Shown here: positions 8,711 to 17,845 of the stretch, one piece after another
Position numbering within the stretch: position 1 is the first letter of the stretch
Layout of the letters: each line of letters starts with the position of its first letter
Assembly (NCBI RefSeq): GCF_024362805.1
Contig: NZ_CP093299.1
Location: 4,372,001-4,436,000 of the forward strand
Direction: 5' to 3'
Source: Salipaludibacillus sp. LMS25
GTDB taxonomy: Bacteria > Bacillota > Bacilli > Bacillales > Salisediminibacteriaceae
DNA: 64,000 nt
Translations under genes and position numbers: made by a program
Notes under the pieces: generated by a model
Told to the model about the DNA's origin: nothing
Database searches by the model: none
What the model saw: the letters and a program-made list of their open reading frames with translations, nothing else

Positions 8711-9167
8711 CTAATGACTCGATTATTGACAAGACTTCTTATCTACAGATGAAGAGTTTAAAAAAGACGTAAACGAGGTTTTTATTAATGGTGAGCCTTC
8801 CCTACTAGGATTTCACTTTTTTTGACATTAATGTTATCTAGATTTAATGTTCCTTTAAGTAAAGGGGTAACCCGTCCATATTCACTTTAACAAGATATTC
8901 CCTTCTTTAGCTCTAAACAACTAGAATTATTAAACTGAAAATTACATTATCCATGCAATGCTAGTGCTCTTCCATAAGTTGAACTTTCCCTTAATTATGT
9001 AGCCCCTTAATTAAAACACAGAGATAAGTTTGCCTATGAGTAGATAGAGACATTGACATCCGTGATAGGATTCTTCATTTGCTTCAAAAACGTCAGAAAT
9101 GGGATACCATACAGTATTATTTCAAAAAAATAGAGTGATACTTAGGGGTTGCTTAACAACATCCCTT
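8711..9167. other. Intergenic stretch upstream of the IS1182-type transposase end
   Basis: AT-rich with scattered short open frames and no intact gene. Its right part should contain the end of the insertion sequence that carries the transposase at 9168-10673, but I could not fix that terminus with confidence. Confidence 0.35.
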
Positions 9168-10673
9168 TTAATGAGTTTTCATCTGACAGTCTCGTTTATC
9201 TGACGTGAGTGATCCGATCGTTGTCATAAGCAAGAAAAAATGAAGAGCCCTTAAGGCCTTCGACAAGTTAAGATTTAACACTTGCAGGGCGATAATAGAT
9301 TCACTTGTCTCTTTTAGACGTGCTCGAATAAGCCCTAAACCATAAGTGCGTTTGGCTTCTCCGAATTTGCCCTCAATGGCATTTCGCTCACGTGCATCCT
9401 GGTAGGCGACTCGTTTTTGTTCTTTATTTTCTTTTTTCGAGGGTCTTCCTAGCTTTGGACCGCTAAGGCGAATCCCTTCTCGCTTGCAATAAGCACGATT
9501 TTCACGTGTCAGATAAATCCGATCTGCTAAAACAGCTTCTGGATAATACCCAAAGCGGTTTTTGTACGACGCTATCGCTCTTTTCAAATCTGTCCCTTCG
9601 TGGTAGGCATCCCACCTTACGTTATCTAGGAATGCCCAGCCATCCCTCATAACGAGTGACAGTTTCGCACCAAATTCAACGTTTGTGTGTGCTTTTCCTC
9701 GAACAATCGGTCGTACATGCGGTTGTGAGATACTCACGATTCTGTCATCAATTCGATGAGATTTTGACGTGTACATCTGCTTTTGTTGTCGGTAAACGGC
9801 TTGAATCACTAAGAGATCACGATACTGACGACGACTTAAAGCTGAAAGCCCAACCTGATCTACCAAGTTTGTCACATGCTTTAGATCACGTTTGACGTAG
9901 TTGAGTTGCTTTCTAATTCCCTTTCTCAGCTTACGTTTGGACGGCTTCTTCTGCTTAGTCAAACTCACATACTCTTTACGGGCTTTTTGACGGTATGTTC
10001 TTGGTTTCTTTTGACTACCACCAAGGGAGTCATGAAGGGTATCAATCATGCCTTCTAATTTTTCACGGCTCTTGTTCAAAAGAGTCACGTCAGTCGGATA
10101 GGTGATATCAGCTGGGGCACATGTCGCATCAATGAGCAGCTTTCCTTGATGATAACGTGGTTCCTCAGACTTATCCGGCTGATCTGGTTTAGATACGGAG
10201 GACTTTGAAGCACCACCTGAGCCATGATGAGAGTCGTCATCATCAGAATCAGCCTCTTTAGAAGAGCCACGGGCTTCTTCTACCACCCATTCATTTACTT
10301 GGTTCAAGATGTCACGGGTAATACGCTTTCTAAAATGAGTCATCGAGGAGGCATGAAAGGGTGGGTCTTCTTGATAGTCTGGCAAGCCTAGAAAGTACTG
10401 AAGATACGGATTCTCAGTCACCTGCTCCACCGTTTCACGGTCACTCGTCCCTAACCTTTCTTTAATGATAAGGGCACCAAGAGCCAGCCGAACCGAGTAA
10501 GCGTGCGCACCTTGAGTGAGGTCTTTCAAGTGATGTTTATACTGGTCTTCTACTTTCCACCATGGAATAAGGTTCGCCAGTTTTACCCACCGGTTATGTT
10601 TATTTAACTTGCCGCCAAATGGCAGAAAAAAATCGTCAGGTAACAACATGTGATGTTCTGAATGATTGTACAT
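9168..10673 (-). CDS. IS1182-type (IS5-like DDE) transposase, full length
   Basis: A 501-residue transposase. The N-terminal domain (DDFFLPFGGKLNKHNRWVKL, LKDLTQGAHAYSVRLALGAL) and the DUF772-type region are followed by the catalytic core. The first D is in LLIDATCAPADITYPTD, the second in AVLADRIYLTRENRAYC, and the E is in RNAIEGKFGEAKRTYGL. The ATG at 10673 has GGAGG ten bases upstream. The reading frame is intact, so the enzyme may be active. Candidate terminal sequences, GGGGTTGCTTAACAAC near 9147 and a GTAGACTGTTATAAA complement near 10705, match only weakly. I saw no target duplication, so element ends are left undefined. Confidence 0.9.
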   Translation of the reverse strand: MYNHSEHHMLLPDDFFLPFGGKLNKHNRWVKLANLIPWWKVEDQYKHHLKDLTQGAHAYSVRLALGALIIKERLGTSDRETVEQVTENPYLQYFLGLPDYQEDPPFHASSMTHFRKRITRDILNQVNEWVVEEARGSSKEADSDDDDSHHGSGGASKSSVSKPDQPDKSEEPRYHQGKLLIDATCAPADITYPTDVTLLNKSREKLEGMIDTLHDSLGGSQKKPRTYRQKARKEYVSLTKQKKPSKRKLRKGIRKQLNYVKRDLKHVTNLVDQVGLSALSRRQYRDLLVIQAVYRQQKQMYTSKSHRIDDRIVSISQPHVRPIVRGKAHTNVEFGAKLSLVMRDGWAFLDNVRWDAYHEGTDLKRAIASYKNRFGYYPEAVLADRIYLTRENRAYCKREGIRLSGPKLGRPSKKENKEQKRVAYQDARERNAIEGKFGEAKRTYGLGLIRARLKETSESIIALQVLNLNLSKALRALHFFLLMTTIGSLTSDKRDCQMKTH

Positions 10674-11071
10674 GTTTTCTCGACCTCCACATGCAAGGTT
10701 TTTTTATAACAGTCTACGTTTTTCCTTGCACCTTACTTCGACATAAATGCCCAGAATCCTTGTGAAATCTTACTTTTAAAGTTATTCAGCAGTGCCTACT
10801 TAGCTTAAAGTTGCTAAGTACCACTCTTTTTAAATTTTATAGGTTTTAGTTCTTCACAGCAATGTCATCTGACGTAAATTTAGTCTTTTATATAGCAAGC
10901 TTTTGCTTAAACCATATGATTATATAAGCCTTACTGAAACAGTATAAACAATGATACTCTGTTAATCGCTCTACGTTACCACGTTTTATCCAATATCTCG
11001 CTAGACCAACGTGTTGACTTCACTTGAATATACACCAGCTAAGCATCAGGAGCTATTGCGTTTTGTCGTTC
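10674..11071. other. Intergenic stretch between the transposase and the lichenase
   Basis: Contains the transposase promoter side and probably one IS end (TGCAAGG at 10693 and CCTTGCA at 10726 form a short inverted repeat). No gene, tRNA or clear terminator for the lichenase is seen. Confidence 0.35.
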
Positions 11072-11827
11072 TTAACGATTAGGTGTATAGCGAACCCAAT
11101 TATATGAAGCATTGGCGTCCTCTCCATAATACCTTCCTGCCCACTCGTCAATACCATACGTATTCCAAATGTTCATCATAATTTTACTAGGATTACTAGG
11201 ATTACTAGGTATGTTTTCCGTTGCTGTTGCAATAATCTGGCCATTAACATACCAATTAATATAATTTTCTTGCCAATCAAATGCATACGTATTATAACTA
11301 TCCGCTGCATCGAAACCTAAGTCGTAAAGTATTTCATTCCCTCCTACGCCGTCCGTGTAATAATTGAATTGAACCTTAGTCGTGTCGTTTCCTAAAAATT
11401 CAATGTCAATTTCATCCCAAGGAGCGCCATTATAGGAAGGCCCTGTATACGTGAAGAAAGAAGAAATGACCCCTGATACCTTTGCTGGTTTCATAGATAC
11501 TTCGTATAATCCATATCCATAAAAATTATTGGTTGTATACTCCGCACACTCATAATTGTAAGGAGGTGCGTATGAATAGTTTGTACGCAGTGACAACTCC
11601 ATTTGCCCACCATAAAAGTTAACTCTGTTCTGACTCCAATGACACCCGAAAAAGTAATCATCATTTTTCCAACCGTCAGACATATTCCAGTTTTGCCAAT
11701 CATGACTGTTAAACGAATGATAGACTTCTTCATCTGTTACTGGATTATGTGCATATGCCGCACCCGCGAAAGACATCATTAGTAACGTCAACATAAGGAT
11801 TTTAATAGTCTTGTTAATTTTAATCAC
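11072..11827 (-). CDS. bglS: Secreted GH16 endo-beta-1,3-1,4-glucanase (lichenase)
   Basis: A 251-residue exported enzyme that cuts mixed-linkage beta-glucan (lichenan, barley glucan). It has a signal peptide (KTIKILMLTLLMMSFAGAAY, cleavage near AYA-H). The GH16 catalytic motif is WDEIDIEFLGNDTTKVQFNY, with the nucleophile and acid/base glutamates in EIDIE. The flanking YGYGLYEVSMKPAKVSG and SSFFTYTGPSYNG blocks and the C-terminal YNWVRYT match B. subtilis BglS closely. The start is odd: the GTG at 11827 overlaps the TAGGAG ribosome-like site, and no ATG gives a proper signal peptide, so the true start may be a non-standard ATT a few codons in. It is flanked by two IS elements, suggesting acquisition. 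Confidence 0.92.
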   Translation of the reverse strand: MIKINKTIKILMLTLLMMSFAGAAYAHNPVTDEEVYHSFNSHDWQNWNMSDGWKNDDYFFGCHWSQNRVNFYGGQMELSLRTNYSYAPPYNYECAEYTTNNFYGYGLYEVSMKPAKVSGVISSFFTYTGPSYNGAPWDEIDIEFLGNDTTKVQFNYYTDGVGGNEILYDLGFDAADSYNTYAFDWQENYINWYVNGQIIATATENIPSNPSNPSKIMMNIWNTYGIDEWAGRYYGEDANASYNWVRYTPNR

Positions 11828-12024
11828 TCCTAAATATAGTTTGTATTACTAAAGCATTTCTCTATAATTAGTTAAGATTATTCATGATGCTAGCCTATCG
11901 CTTTTTTCACTTTCTTTTTTATACTTCTACACTTTTTCATAAGTCCTTCATTTGCAGAATAAACCCTACATTACTAGAACTTCTCTAGATAAGTGTCCGT
12001 CTTCTTTATCAAGGGCTTATCACT

Positions 12025-12031
12025 TTTTCCC
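12025..12031 (+). repeat. Target-site duplication, left copy (TTTTCCC)
   Basis: TTTTCCC directly precedes the TG terminus of the IS21-type element and is repeated immediately after its CA terminus at 14468-14474. Confidence 0.8.
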
Positions 12032-12066
12032 TGTTTATGGCAAACTAATAATGTAGGTTATGGCAG

Positions 12067-12104
12067 TTAATTTATGCCGGCCCCGCGGGGCCGGCATAAA
12101 TTAA
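12067..12104. repeat. Perfect 38-bp GC-core palindrome inside the IS21 left end
   Basis: Two 19-base arms with no loop, centred on CCCCG/CGGGG at 12085/12086, flanked by TTAATTTATG and its complement. The right end of the same IS lacks it, so it is an insertion relative to the otherwise symmetric ends. It lies upstream of istA and could block transcription entering from outside. Confidence 0.85.
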
Positions 12105-12184
12105 AAAAAGCCACTTGCCAACCTCTCAAAATAACTTTAAACTCCTCGTTGGACCAACAACGTTCGACAGGAGGCTATTAGGAG

Positions 12185-13690
12185 ATGTTAGCAGTGGCAC
12201 AAATTGATTATATCAGACATGAAGTGAATCAAAAAGGTAAAAAGTATGCCGGTGTGGCAAAGAGCATGGGGATCGATCCCCGTACGGTTACAAAGTATGC
12301 AAATAAGGAAGAATTCGAGGCTAGACAGCCTCAGAAACGTAAAGCAAGAGTTATGGATCCTGTGAAGCCTATTTTAGATAAATGGATCAAGGAGGATCTG
12401 AAAAAGAAAAAGAAGAACCATCGTACGGCTAAGAAAATGTTTGAGCAGTTAGTAACGTTTCATAGTTTCGAAGGTTCAGATCGATCAGTTAGGGATTATG
12501 TTTCTAAACGAAAAAAGGAACTAGCGGATTATCATAAAGAAGCTGCCCTCCCTCTTGAATCAATTCCAGGAACAGCTCAAGTGGATTTTGGGACAGCCCC
12601 TTTTAAATATCAAGCAGAGGTTATCGACCTTCCGTATTTAGTCATGTCATTCCCGTTTAGTAATACGTTTTATTTTCAGGTGTTTCCTTCGGAAAATACA
12701 GAGTGCTTACTAGAAGGATTACAACGAATGTTTAGTCATATGGGCGGAGTGCCAGCAACAATCCGGTTTGATAATTTATCCCCTGCGGTGAAAAAGATAA
12801 AGAGCAAAGGGAACCGGGATCTCACCGACACGTTTGAACGCTTTGTCCTGCATTATGGTTTTAAGTATGAGTTCTGTAATCCAGGCAAAGGAAACGAAAA
12901 AGGTCATGTGGAAGCCATGGTTAAGTACGTTCGTAATAATTTTCTTCTTCCGGAGTGTACTGTCGTTAACCTTGATTCGTTTAATGAAACTTTGTGGGGA
13001 CTGGCAGAACAGGATCGGGAACGACTGCATTATAAAAAACAAGGTCTACAATCCGCGTTGTTTAGAGAAGATGAGAAAGCGTGGCTGCTTCTTCCGGAGA
13101 AACCCTTCGATTGTGCACATTATAAGAAAGCGAAAGCAGATAAATATGGGATTGTCACAGTGGACAACAAGGAATACTCCACTTCCCCTCGATTTGCGGG
13201 ACAGAGCGTAAAACTACAGATCACTTATAACTCTATTGTCGTATTGAACGAGGATAACGAGGTGATTGTGAAACATCACCGCTTATACGGTGTGAAGAGG
13301 AGATCCATGGTATGGCAGCCTTATCTTGATCTTCTTTCGAAGCGCCCAAAAGCCATTAAGTATTCAAGTATATACGATCACTTTCCTTATACCTGGTCAA
13401 AATATTTAAAAGACTGTACGGAGGAAGAACAAAAATCAGCCTTACGGCTTTTAGGAAAATTGCTTAAAAATAATGATTTCACCCTTTTAAATAAAGCTTT
13501 AGAGATGGCATCTTTCCACGGGCATCCGAACACCGACCAGATTAAACATTGTTTTTATTCGTTACTGAACCAAAATGAAAGTTATAAGACTATCAGGCCA
13601 CAATTTAAGCTGCCTGATGTCCCACAAGCGACTCGGGGGCTCTCTCATTATGATTCCTTCTTCCAGGAAGGTGGTGGCGCAAATGAATGA
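12185..13690 (+). CDS. istA: IS21 transposase IstA
   Basis: A 501-residue integrase-type recombinase. The N-terminal helix-turn-helix (YIRHEVNQKGKKYAGVAKSM, then IDPRTVTKYAN) binds the IS ends. The DDE core shows D in TAQVDFGTAPF, D in TIRFDNLSPAV and E in KGHVEAMVKYVRNNF. A C-terminal beta-rich region starts near KYGIVTVDNKEYSTSPRFAG. The ATG at 12185 is preceded by a GGAGGCTATTAGGAG stretch. It overlaps istB by eight bases (ATGAATGA), the coupled arrangement usual in IS21. Confidence 0.95.
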   Translation: MLAVAQIDYIRHEVNQKGKKYAGVAKSMGIDPRTVTKYANKEEFEARQPQKRKARVMDPVKPILDKWIKEDLKKKKKNHRTAKKMFEQLVTFHSFEGSDRSVRDYVSKRKKELADYHKEAALPLESIPGTAQVDFGTAPFKYQAEVIDLPYLVMSFPFSNTFYFQVFPSENTECLLEGLQRMFSHMGGVPATIRFDNLSPAVKKIKSKGNRDLTDTFERFVLHYGFKYEFCNPGKGNEKGHVEAMVKYVRNNFLLPECTVVNLDSFNETLWGLAEQDRERLHYKKQGLQSALFREDEKAWLLLPEKPFDCAHYKKAKADKYGIVTVDNKEYSTSPRFAGQSVKLQITYNSIVVLNEDNEVIVKHHRLYGVKRRSMVWQPYLDLLSKRPKAIKYSSIYDHFPYTWSKYLKDCTEEEQKSALRLLGKLLKNNDFTLLNKALEMASFHGHPNTDQIKHCFYSLLNQNESYKTIRPQFKLPDVPQATRGLSHYDSFFQEGGGANE

Positions 13691-14402
13691 GCAGATTGAG
13701 AATTATGCCAAACGACTAAAGTTAAGCTGGATTCGAGAGAACTATAAAGACATAAAAGCAGATACACACGAAGAATATCTTCTCAAGCTATTTGAAAAAG
13801 AAGTGGAAAACCGCGAAGAACGTAAAATTAATTTATTACTCAGCCAGGCCCAGTTGCCAAAGACAGGCACCCAACCATTCCAGTGGGAACACATTCAAAT
13901 TCCACAAGGAATTGACCGGTCAACTGTATTAAATGGCAGCTTTATTAAAGAGAAGGAAAACCTCATTTTATATGGTGGAGTCGGCACTGGCAAAACCTAT
14001 TTGGCAACGTTAATATCCTTAAATGCCATACATCGTTTTGGCAGTCGTGTGAAGTTCTTTACGGTGGCAGCTTTAGTTAATAAGTTGATTGAAGAAAATC
14101 AGAAAGGATCGCTTCCGAAGTTTATGAAACAGATTGAAAAGCTTGATCTCCTGGTTCTTGATGAACTGGGGTACATCCCTCTTAATAAAGAAGGGGCCGA
14201 GCTGTTATTTCAGGTCATTTCCATGTGTTATGAAAACCGTAGTATTGTCATCACAACAAACCTGCAATTTGGTCAATGGAATCATGTTTTTGGGGATCCG
14301 ATCCTCACGGAAGCAGTCATTGACCGATTAATTCACCACTCTCATTTACTGGTGTTTACCGGAGACAGCTTTCGTTACAAAGAATCATTACTACATCAAT
14401 AA
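13683..14402 (+). CDS. istB: IS21 helper ATPase IstB
   Basis: A 239-residue AAA+ ATPase that loads IstA onto target DNA. The Walker A is GGVGTGKTYLA, Walker B is LLVLDELGYIPL, sensor-1 is IVITTNLQFGQW, and the arginine region is IDRLIHHSHLLVFTGDSFR. I take the ATG at 13683 (MNEQIENYAKRLKLSW), which overlaps the istA stop; the frame is open further upstream inside istA. It ends a few bases before the GCCACTTGCC end repeat. Confidence 0.95.
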   Translation: MNEQIENYAKRLKLSWIRENYKDIKADTHEEYLLKLFEKEVENREERKINLLLSQAQLPKTGTQPFQWEHIQIPQGIDRSTVLNGSFIKEKENLILYGGVGTGKTYLATLISLNAIHRFGSRVKFFTVAALVNKLIEENQKGSLPKFMKQIEKLDLLVLDELGYIPLNKEGAELLFQVISMCYENRSIVITTNLQFGQWNHVFGDPILTEAVIDRLIHHSHLLVFTGDSFRYKESLLHQ

Positions 14403-14467
14403 TTAGAGGCGGCAAGTGGCATTCATTTTTAATTGCCATTTCATACATTTATTACTTGCCAAATACA

Positions 14468-14474
14468 TTTTCCC
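14468..14474 (+). repeat. Target-site duplication, right copy (TTTTCCC)
   Basis: Matches 12025-12031. The empty site can be reconstructed as CACTTTTTCCC joined to TGTCATAGAC. Confidence 0.8.
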
Positions 14475-15033
14475 TGTCATAGACTAACTTTTCCTGCAAA
14501 CCATAGTATATTAAATAGAGCTTCATTATTTCAAAAATGGCTATGGACACTCTACAATTAAACGCTTTTCTCATGGCATATAACTATTCTCTTTTTCTTA
14601 TCACCTTACCCCTCCTCTACCTTACTAGATTTTGTCTACTAACTAGCTAACTAAGGCGCATTAGTAAACAATAAAATTGTTTATGTAATTCTAAGATGAG
14701 GATTAAAAGCGTTCGCAGATGTCACCAGCATTCCCATTTACGAAACCGCTTTCATATATAATTATAAACTATTATTTCATAAGTTCAACTATTTTTCTAT
14801 TTATGTAAAAAAGCCCCTTGAATAAGGCGCTAGGATCGGTCTACTTATAGTATTAGATAGTAGAGGAAAGCCACTATATGAATAGCATCGTAAAAATATT
14901 ACCTAGTTTGAGAAGGGGATTTTTACAAAAAGCATCTTAGTAAAATAGGTCTAAATAAGGGCTCTCTTTTAAGGCTACATCAAATTTACTTTAAATGCTT
15001 CTCACCTTTTTTAGGAACAAATCTCTGGGAGTT
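14475..15033. other. Intergenic stretch after the IS21-type element
   Basis: AT-rich, with no intact gene and no clear hairpin with a T run. Confidence 0.35.
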
Positions 15034-15238
15034 TTATATGTGAATCGATGTCATAATCATAATTATATTCGAAGTTCCACCAACAAAAATAAAAAAAGCC
15101 AATAATAACTGCTGTTGTAGTACTAAATATTTGAGTTTTTTTCTATCTTTTTCCTTGTTCCCCTTTATGAATATTCTCTGCCCTTAGCTTCATAAAAACT
15201 TTTGGATTTCGCTCACAATGGTAGTAGTAATGTTTCAT
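15034..15238 (-). pseudogene. Possible small membrane protein gene with a frameshift
   Basis: On the minus strand an ATG at 15238, behind GAGAGGAAA, opens MKHYYYHCERNPKVFMKL and runs to a TAG. One base over, the frame continues as KKLKYLVLQQQLLLAFFIFV and then GGTSNIIMIMTSIHI before a stop at 15034. The joined product would be about 67 residues with one hydrophobic helix. The break lies in an A-rich run. No family is recognised, and this could be chance. Confidence 0.3.
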
Positions 15239-15384
15239 TTTCCTCTCTATATCGTCTTTGGAGAGGCTACACTTAAGTTGGAGGGGGGAGGAACATTTTA
15301 ATGAATATAAAAAAATAAGCCTACAGCATGCTCTATTTGTCTCTTACCGTAGACTTCCGATCTTCTCTCACGAAAATTTGCTCT

Positions 15385-15702
15385 CTATTTTGCGATTGCC
15401 TCCCCTTCTTGCGTTCGCTCTATATAAACTTCTGTTCCATCATCCCGCTGTAAAATCTGTTTATTACGAAGTATCTTCGCACTTTCAAAGATACTCTTAC
15501 CATCAATTTGTGTAAACAACCGATTAAACTCAGTATCTGATAATGGTTGTCCATCAAGTTTCTTTTTATTGAATGTATTAAGATGTGTACGAAAGTTAGC
15601 TACCATTGAATCATAGTCGTTAATTGTTACTTCTTCATACCCCTGCCGAACTAACTTTTCGATCATCTTCTTTTCTAGTTACGCTTCACTTTGGTAGGAC
15701 AA
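15385..15702 (-). pseudogene. Remnant of type I restriction subunit hsdR, N-terminal fragment
   Basis: A TTG at 15702, seven bases after GGAGGTG, opens SYQSEA and is followed by an in-frame TAA at 15681-15679, where GAA would give the family sequence SEAELEKK. Reading on in the same frame gives MIEKLVRQGYEEVTINDYDS, NFRTHLN, LSDTEFNRLFTQI and ILRNKQILQRDDGTEVYIE, the start of HsdR (motor/nuclease subunit). After YIE the sequence departs from the family and stops. The rest of hsdR, and hsdM and hsdS, are absent. It is a dead defence gene left beside the Qat operon. Confidence 0.75.
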
Positions 15703-15822
15703 GTGGTTTCACCTCCAAATAAGAAATATATGTATTATCATTATTATCAATTTTCACTATACATTTCACCCTATTTTATCCTTGAATTTTCTTATAGTAT
15801 CAATGCTTAAACAAGTAGTTAT

Positions 15823-16551
15823 TTAAAATTTCAAAAGCCTTATGAAATTTTCAGAATAAATTTCCCTAACTTCTTGTTCGGTTCTATTTAATAGGTCAGC
15901 TGTTTTAGTAAATATAGTATCAATAAAATCTAGATCATAACTATATTTCGTAGCATTTGTGAAAGGTGCATCACTCTCAATGAGTAACTGATCCGTTGGA
16001 ATTCGTTTTACTATTTCCCTTCCCTTTTTACTATTCAGCATATTGGTGTTAATAGAAAAATAGTAGCCAAGATTAATGGCCTTATCTAATTGCTTTATTG
16101 TTCCTGAAAACCAGTGAAGAATAATTCTATTGCCTTTACTTTCCCCTATTATATCCATTACCTTATCCGCTGCTCGCCTACTATGAACACTTATTATTTT
16201 GCCATTATACTGCTCACATGCCCTCATTATTTCTTTAAATACTTCAACTTGCTCTTGGTCTAATCCCCTAGTAAAATCCAAACCAACCTCACCAATATAT
16301 CTACTTGTTTTTACAAATTCATGAAAAATTGATATTTGTGACTTATACTGGTGAACCAATTCAGGATGTAATCCTAAAGCAAATCTTACATACTTGTATT
16401 CAACGTGTTCTCTAATATACTTTTTATATAAATCAGGGACGTTAGTCATAACAATTGTGTAGCTGCGTGAACTTTCAATATAATTAATGCAATCTTTCAT
16501 ATTTTTATATAAATCAATATGAGCATGGGTATCGTATTTAAGGATTTCCAT
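15823..16551 (-). CDS. qatD: QatD, TatD-like metal-dependent nuclease of the Qat defence system
   Basis: A 242-residue TIM-barrel hydrolase of the TatD family. The metal-binding residues are visible: H9-x-H11 in DTHAHIDL, E in YIGEVGLDF, H in IISVHSRRA, H in IILHWFSGT and D in LIESDAPF. TatD proteins are 3'-5' DNA exonucleases. In the reported QatABCD anti-phage system this is the fourth gene. The ATG at 16551 overlaps the end of qatC by 14 bases, and its GGAGG site lies inside qatC, so translation is coupled. It is the last gene of a four-gene minus-strand operon. Confidence 0.92.
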   Translation of the reverse strand: MEILKYDTHAHIDLYKNMKDCINYIESSRSYTIVMTNVPDLYKKYIREHVEYKYVRFALGLHPELVHQYKSQISIFHEFVKTSRYIGEVGLDFTRGLDQEQVEVFKEIMRACEQYNGKIISVHSRRAADKVMDIIGESKGNRIILHWFSGTIKQLDKAINLGYYFSINTNMLNSKKGREIVKRIPTDQLLIESDAPFTNATKYSYDLDFIDTIFTKTADLLNRTEQEVREIYSENFIRLLKF

Positions 16552-17824
16552 TGTATTCCTCCAGTAGACTTTTCAGTTCATCCATTCCCCGCTTATATAT
16601 TGATTCATACCTTTCAATATTATCCACTAGAGGGCCGGATGTTTGAATTGTTAGAAAGGCATTTTTCTCATCATATTTCTGTAGACCAAGTAAATACGAA
16701 TTCAGATTTGTCCTTGCTGTATCTCCTGAAGTAAAGTTTGGATCATAATATTCTGTACTATCATCAAACCCTGCCTTCTTTATAGCTGCTCTTCGGATTA
16801 TACAAGGTAGGCATGTTCCACAATGTTGAGTATCACTTTCACCACGCATTCGGCCAACATCAGGATGCGAGCATGACATAGTTTGTGCAATATTTTTCTT
16901 CAAAAAATCCTGATTCTTACATTCAACTATCATTTCACCCTTGGTTTTAAATTGGTATGGATTTTTAATATGAATTTTAAGCCCCATCTCATTTAAAAGT
17001 TGCTGGAGTAGTCCCATATAATATGGATGTGTCGTACGGGTACTACTAGTGCCCATTCGGGAATAAGTAAGCGGAACATTTAAAGAAATAAATCCATTCT
17101 CCGGCACAATTAAATCGATATCTCCTTCAAAACAGGATGCTAAAGCTATAGCATGAGAGAAAAACATAAAGGATCTGGTACGCATTGTATCTTCTATTCC
17201 TCCAGGGGGAGCAGCAAAGAATGAAAAGAAATTGTTATCACTCATTTCATATTCTTTAATAAACTTCTTTCGTAACAGATCTTGATACTCACGTACTCCT
17301 TTACCTCCACCGTAGTGGCTAACAAAAATTATTTCTTCTACGTTTTCTTGAAGAAGATCAATAGCTCCAATAAAGGAATCCAACCCTCCCGAAAACATAC
17401 ATATTCGATTGGCATTAATTTTATCTTTCTTACCGTTCTCAATTTTATCTCGATACGTTTTTTCTTCGTCAGTATGTTTCCTCTGGCGAAAACTTAATTC
17501 CCAGTTATCTCCACTTAAAAAATCAAGAATATTCTTTATCAATTCCTTTTTTCCATCCATACTTTCAAGGTCTAAAACTGGTAAATGAATATGAATATTT
17601 CTTTTCCAGCCATCAACTGCTTCTTTTCGTAGTAAATACCGATCAGCACCATATACTGCTAAAGATAGCATCAGTAAATCTATGCTTTTTCTACACATAT
17701 ACTGAGGTAACGAATCTAATTGAGAATTCCAAAATGTATAGCGGTAATTTTTCATTTCGCATAATTTGCCTTCTGCAGGAACAGGATAATCATCTTCCGT
17801 ATTAAATTTGTAAACTAAGTCCAT
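16538..17824 (-). CDS. qatC: QatC, QueC-like PP-loop protein of the Qat defence system
   Basis: A 428-residue protein related to QueC, the enzyme that forms 7-cyano-7-deazaguanine. The PP-loop ATP motif is FSGGLDSFIGAIDLL at about residues 144-158. The C-terminal zinc site is HCGTCLPCIIRRAA preceded by CSHPDVGRMRGESD. It has an N-terminal extension of about 140 residues that ordinary QueC lacks. QueC-like proteins in defence systems have been linked to modifying a protein or nucleic acid; the substrate here is not visible. The ATG at 17824 follows GGAGGTG and lies 21 bases from the qatB stop. Confidence 0.92.
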   Translation of the reverse strand: MDLVYKFNTEDDYPVPAEGKLCEMKNYRYTFWNSQLDSLPQYMCRKSIDLLMLSLAVYGADRYLLRKEAVDGWKRNIHIHLPVLDLESMDGKKELIKNILDFLSGDNWELSFRQRKHTDEEKTYRDKIENGKKDKINANRICMFSGGLDSFIGAIDLLQENVEEIIFVSHYGGGKGVREYQDLLRKKFIKEYEMSDNNFFSFFAAPPGGIEDTMRTRSFMFFSHAIALASCFEGDIDLIVPENGFISLNVPLTYSRMGTSSTRTTHPYYMGLLQQLLNEMGLKIHIKNPYQFKTKGEMIVECKNQDFLKKNIAQTMSCSHPDVGRMRGESDTQHCGTCLPCIIRRAAIKKAGFDDSTEYYDPNFTSGDTARTNLNSYLLGLQKYDEKNAFLTIQTSGPLVDNIERYESIYKRGMDELKSLLEEYNGNP

Positions 17825-17845
17825 TATTTTTTCACCTCCGTACGC

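Larger units (their letters stand above)
12032..14467 (+). mobile_element. Complete IS21-family insertion sequence
   Basis: Both ends can be read. The left terminus is TGTTTATGGCAAACTAATAA. The right terminus, read inward on the other strand, is TGTATTTGGCAAGTAATAAA. Each end then repeats ATGGCA plus an AT-rich stretch and finishes with GCCACTTGCC (12111-12120, and its complement at 14411-14420). This multi-site end is typical of IS21. TTTTCCC flanks both sides. The istA and istB frames inside are intact, so the element may be active. It sits between the lichenase and the defence region. Confidence 0.93.

Noticed and set aside
9130..10730. Exact boundaries for the IS1182-type element
   Set aside because: Candidate terminal repeats match at only about half of the positions and no target duplication was visible, so only the transposase is annotated.
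12067..12104. Palindrome as an ordinary intrinsic terminator
   Set aside because: There is no loop and no T run on either strand after the stem; it lies within the IS21 end.
15258..15515. 85-codon plus-strand frame with GGAGG upstream
   Set aside because: It is antisense to the hsdR fragment, whose protein similarity is clear.
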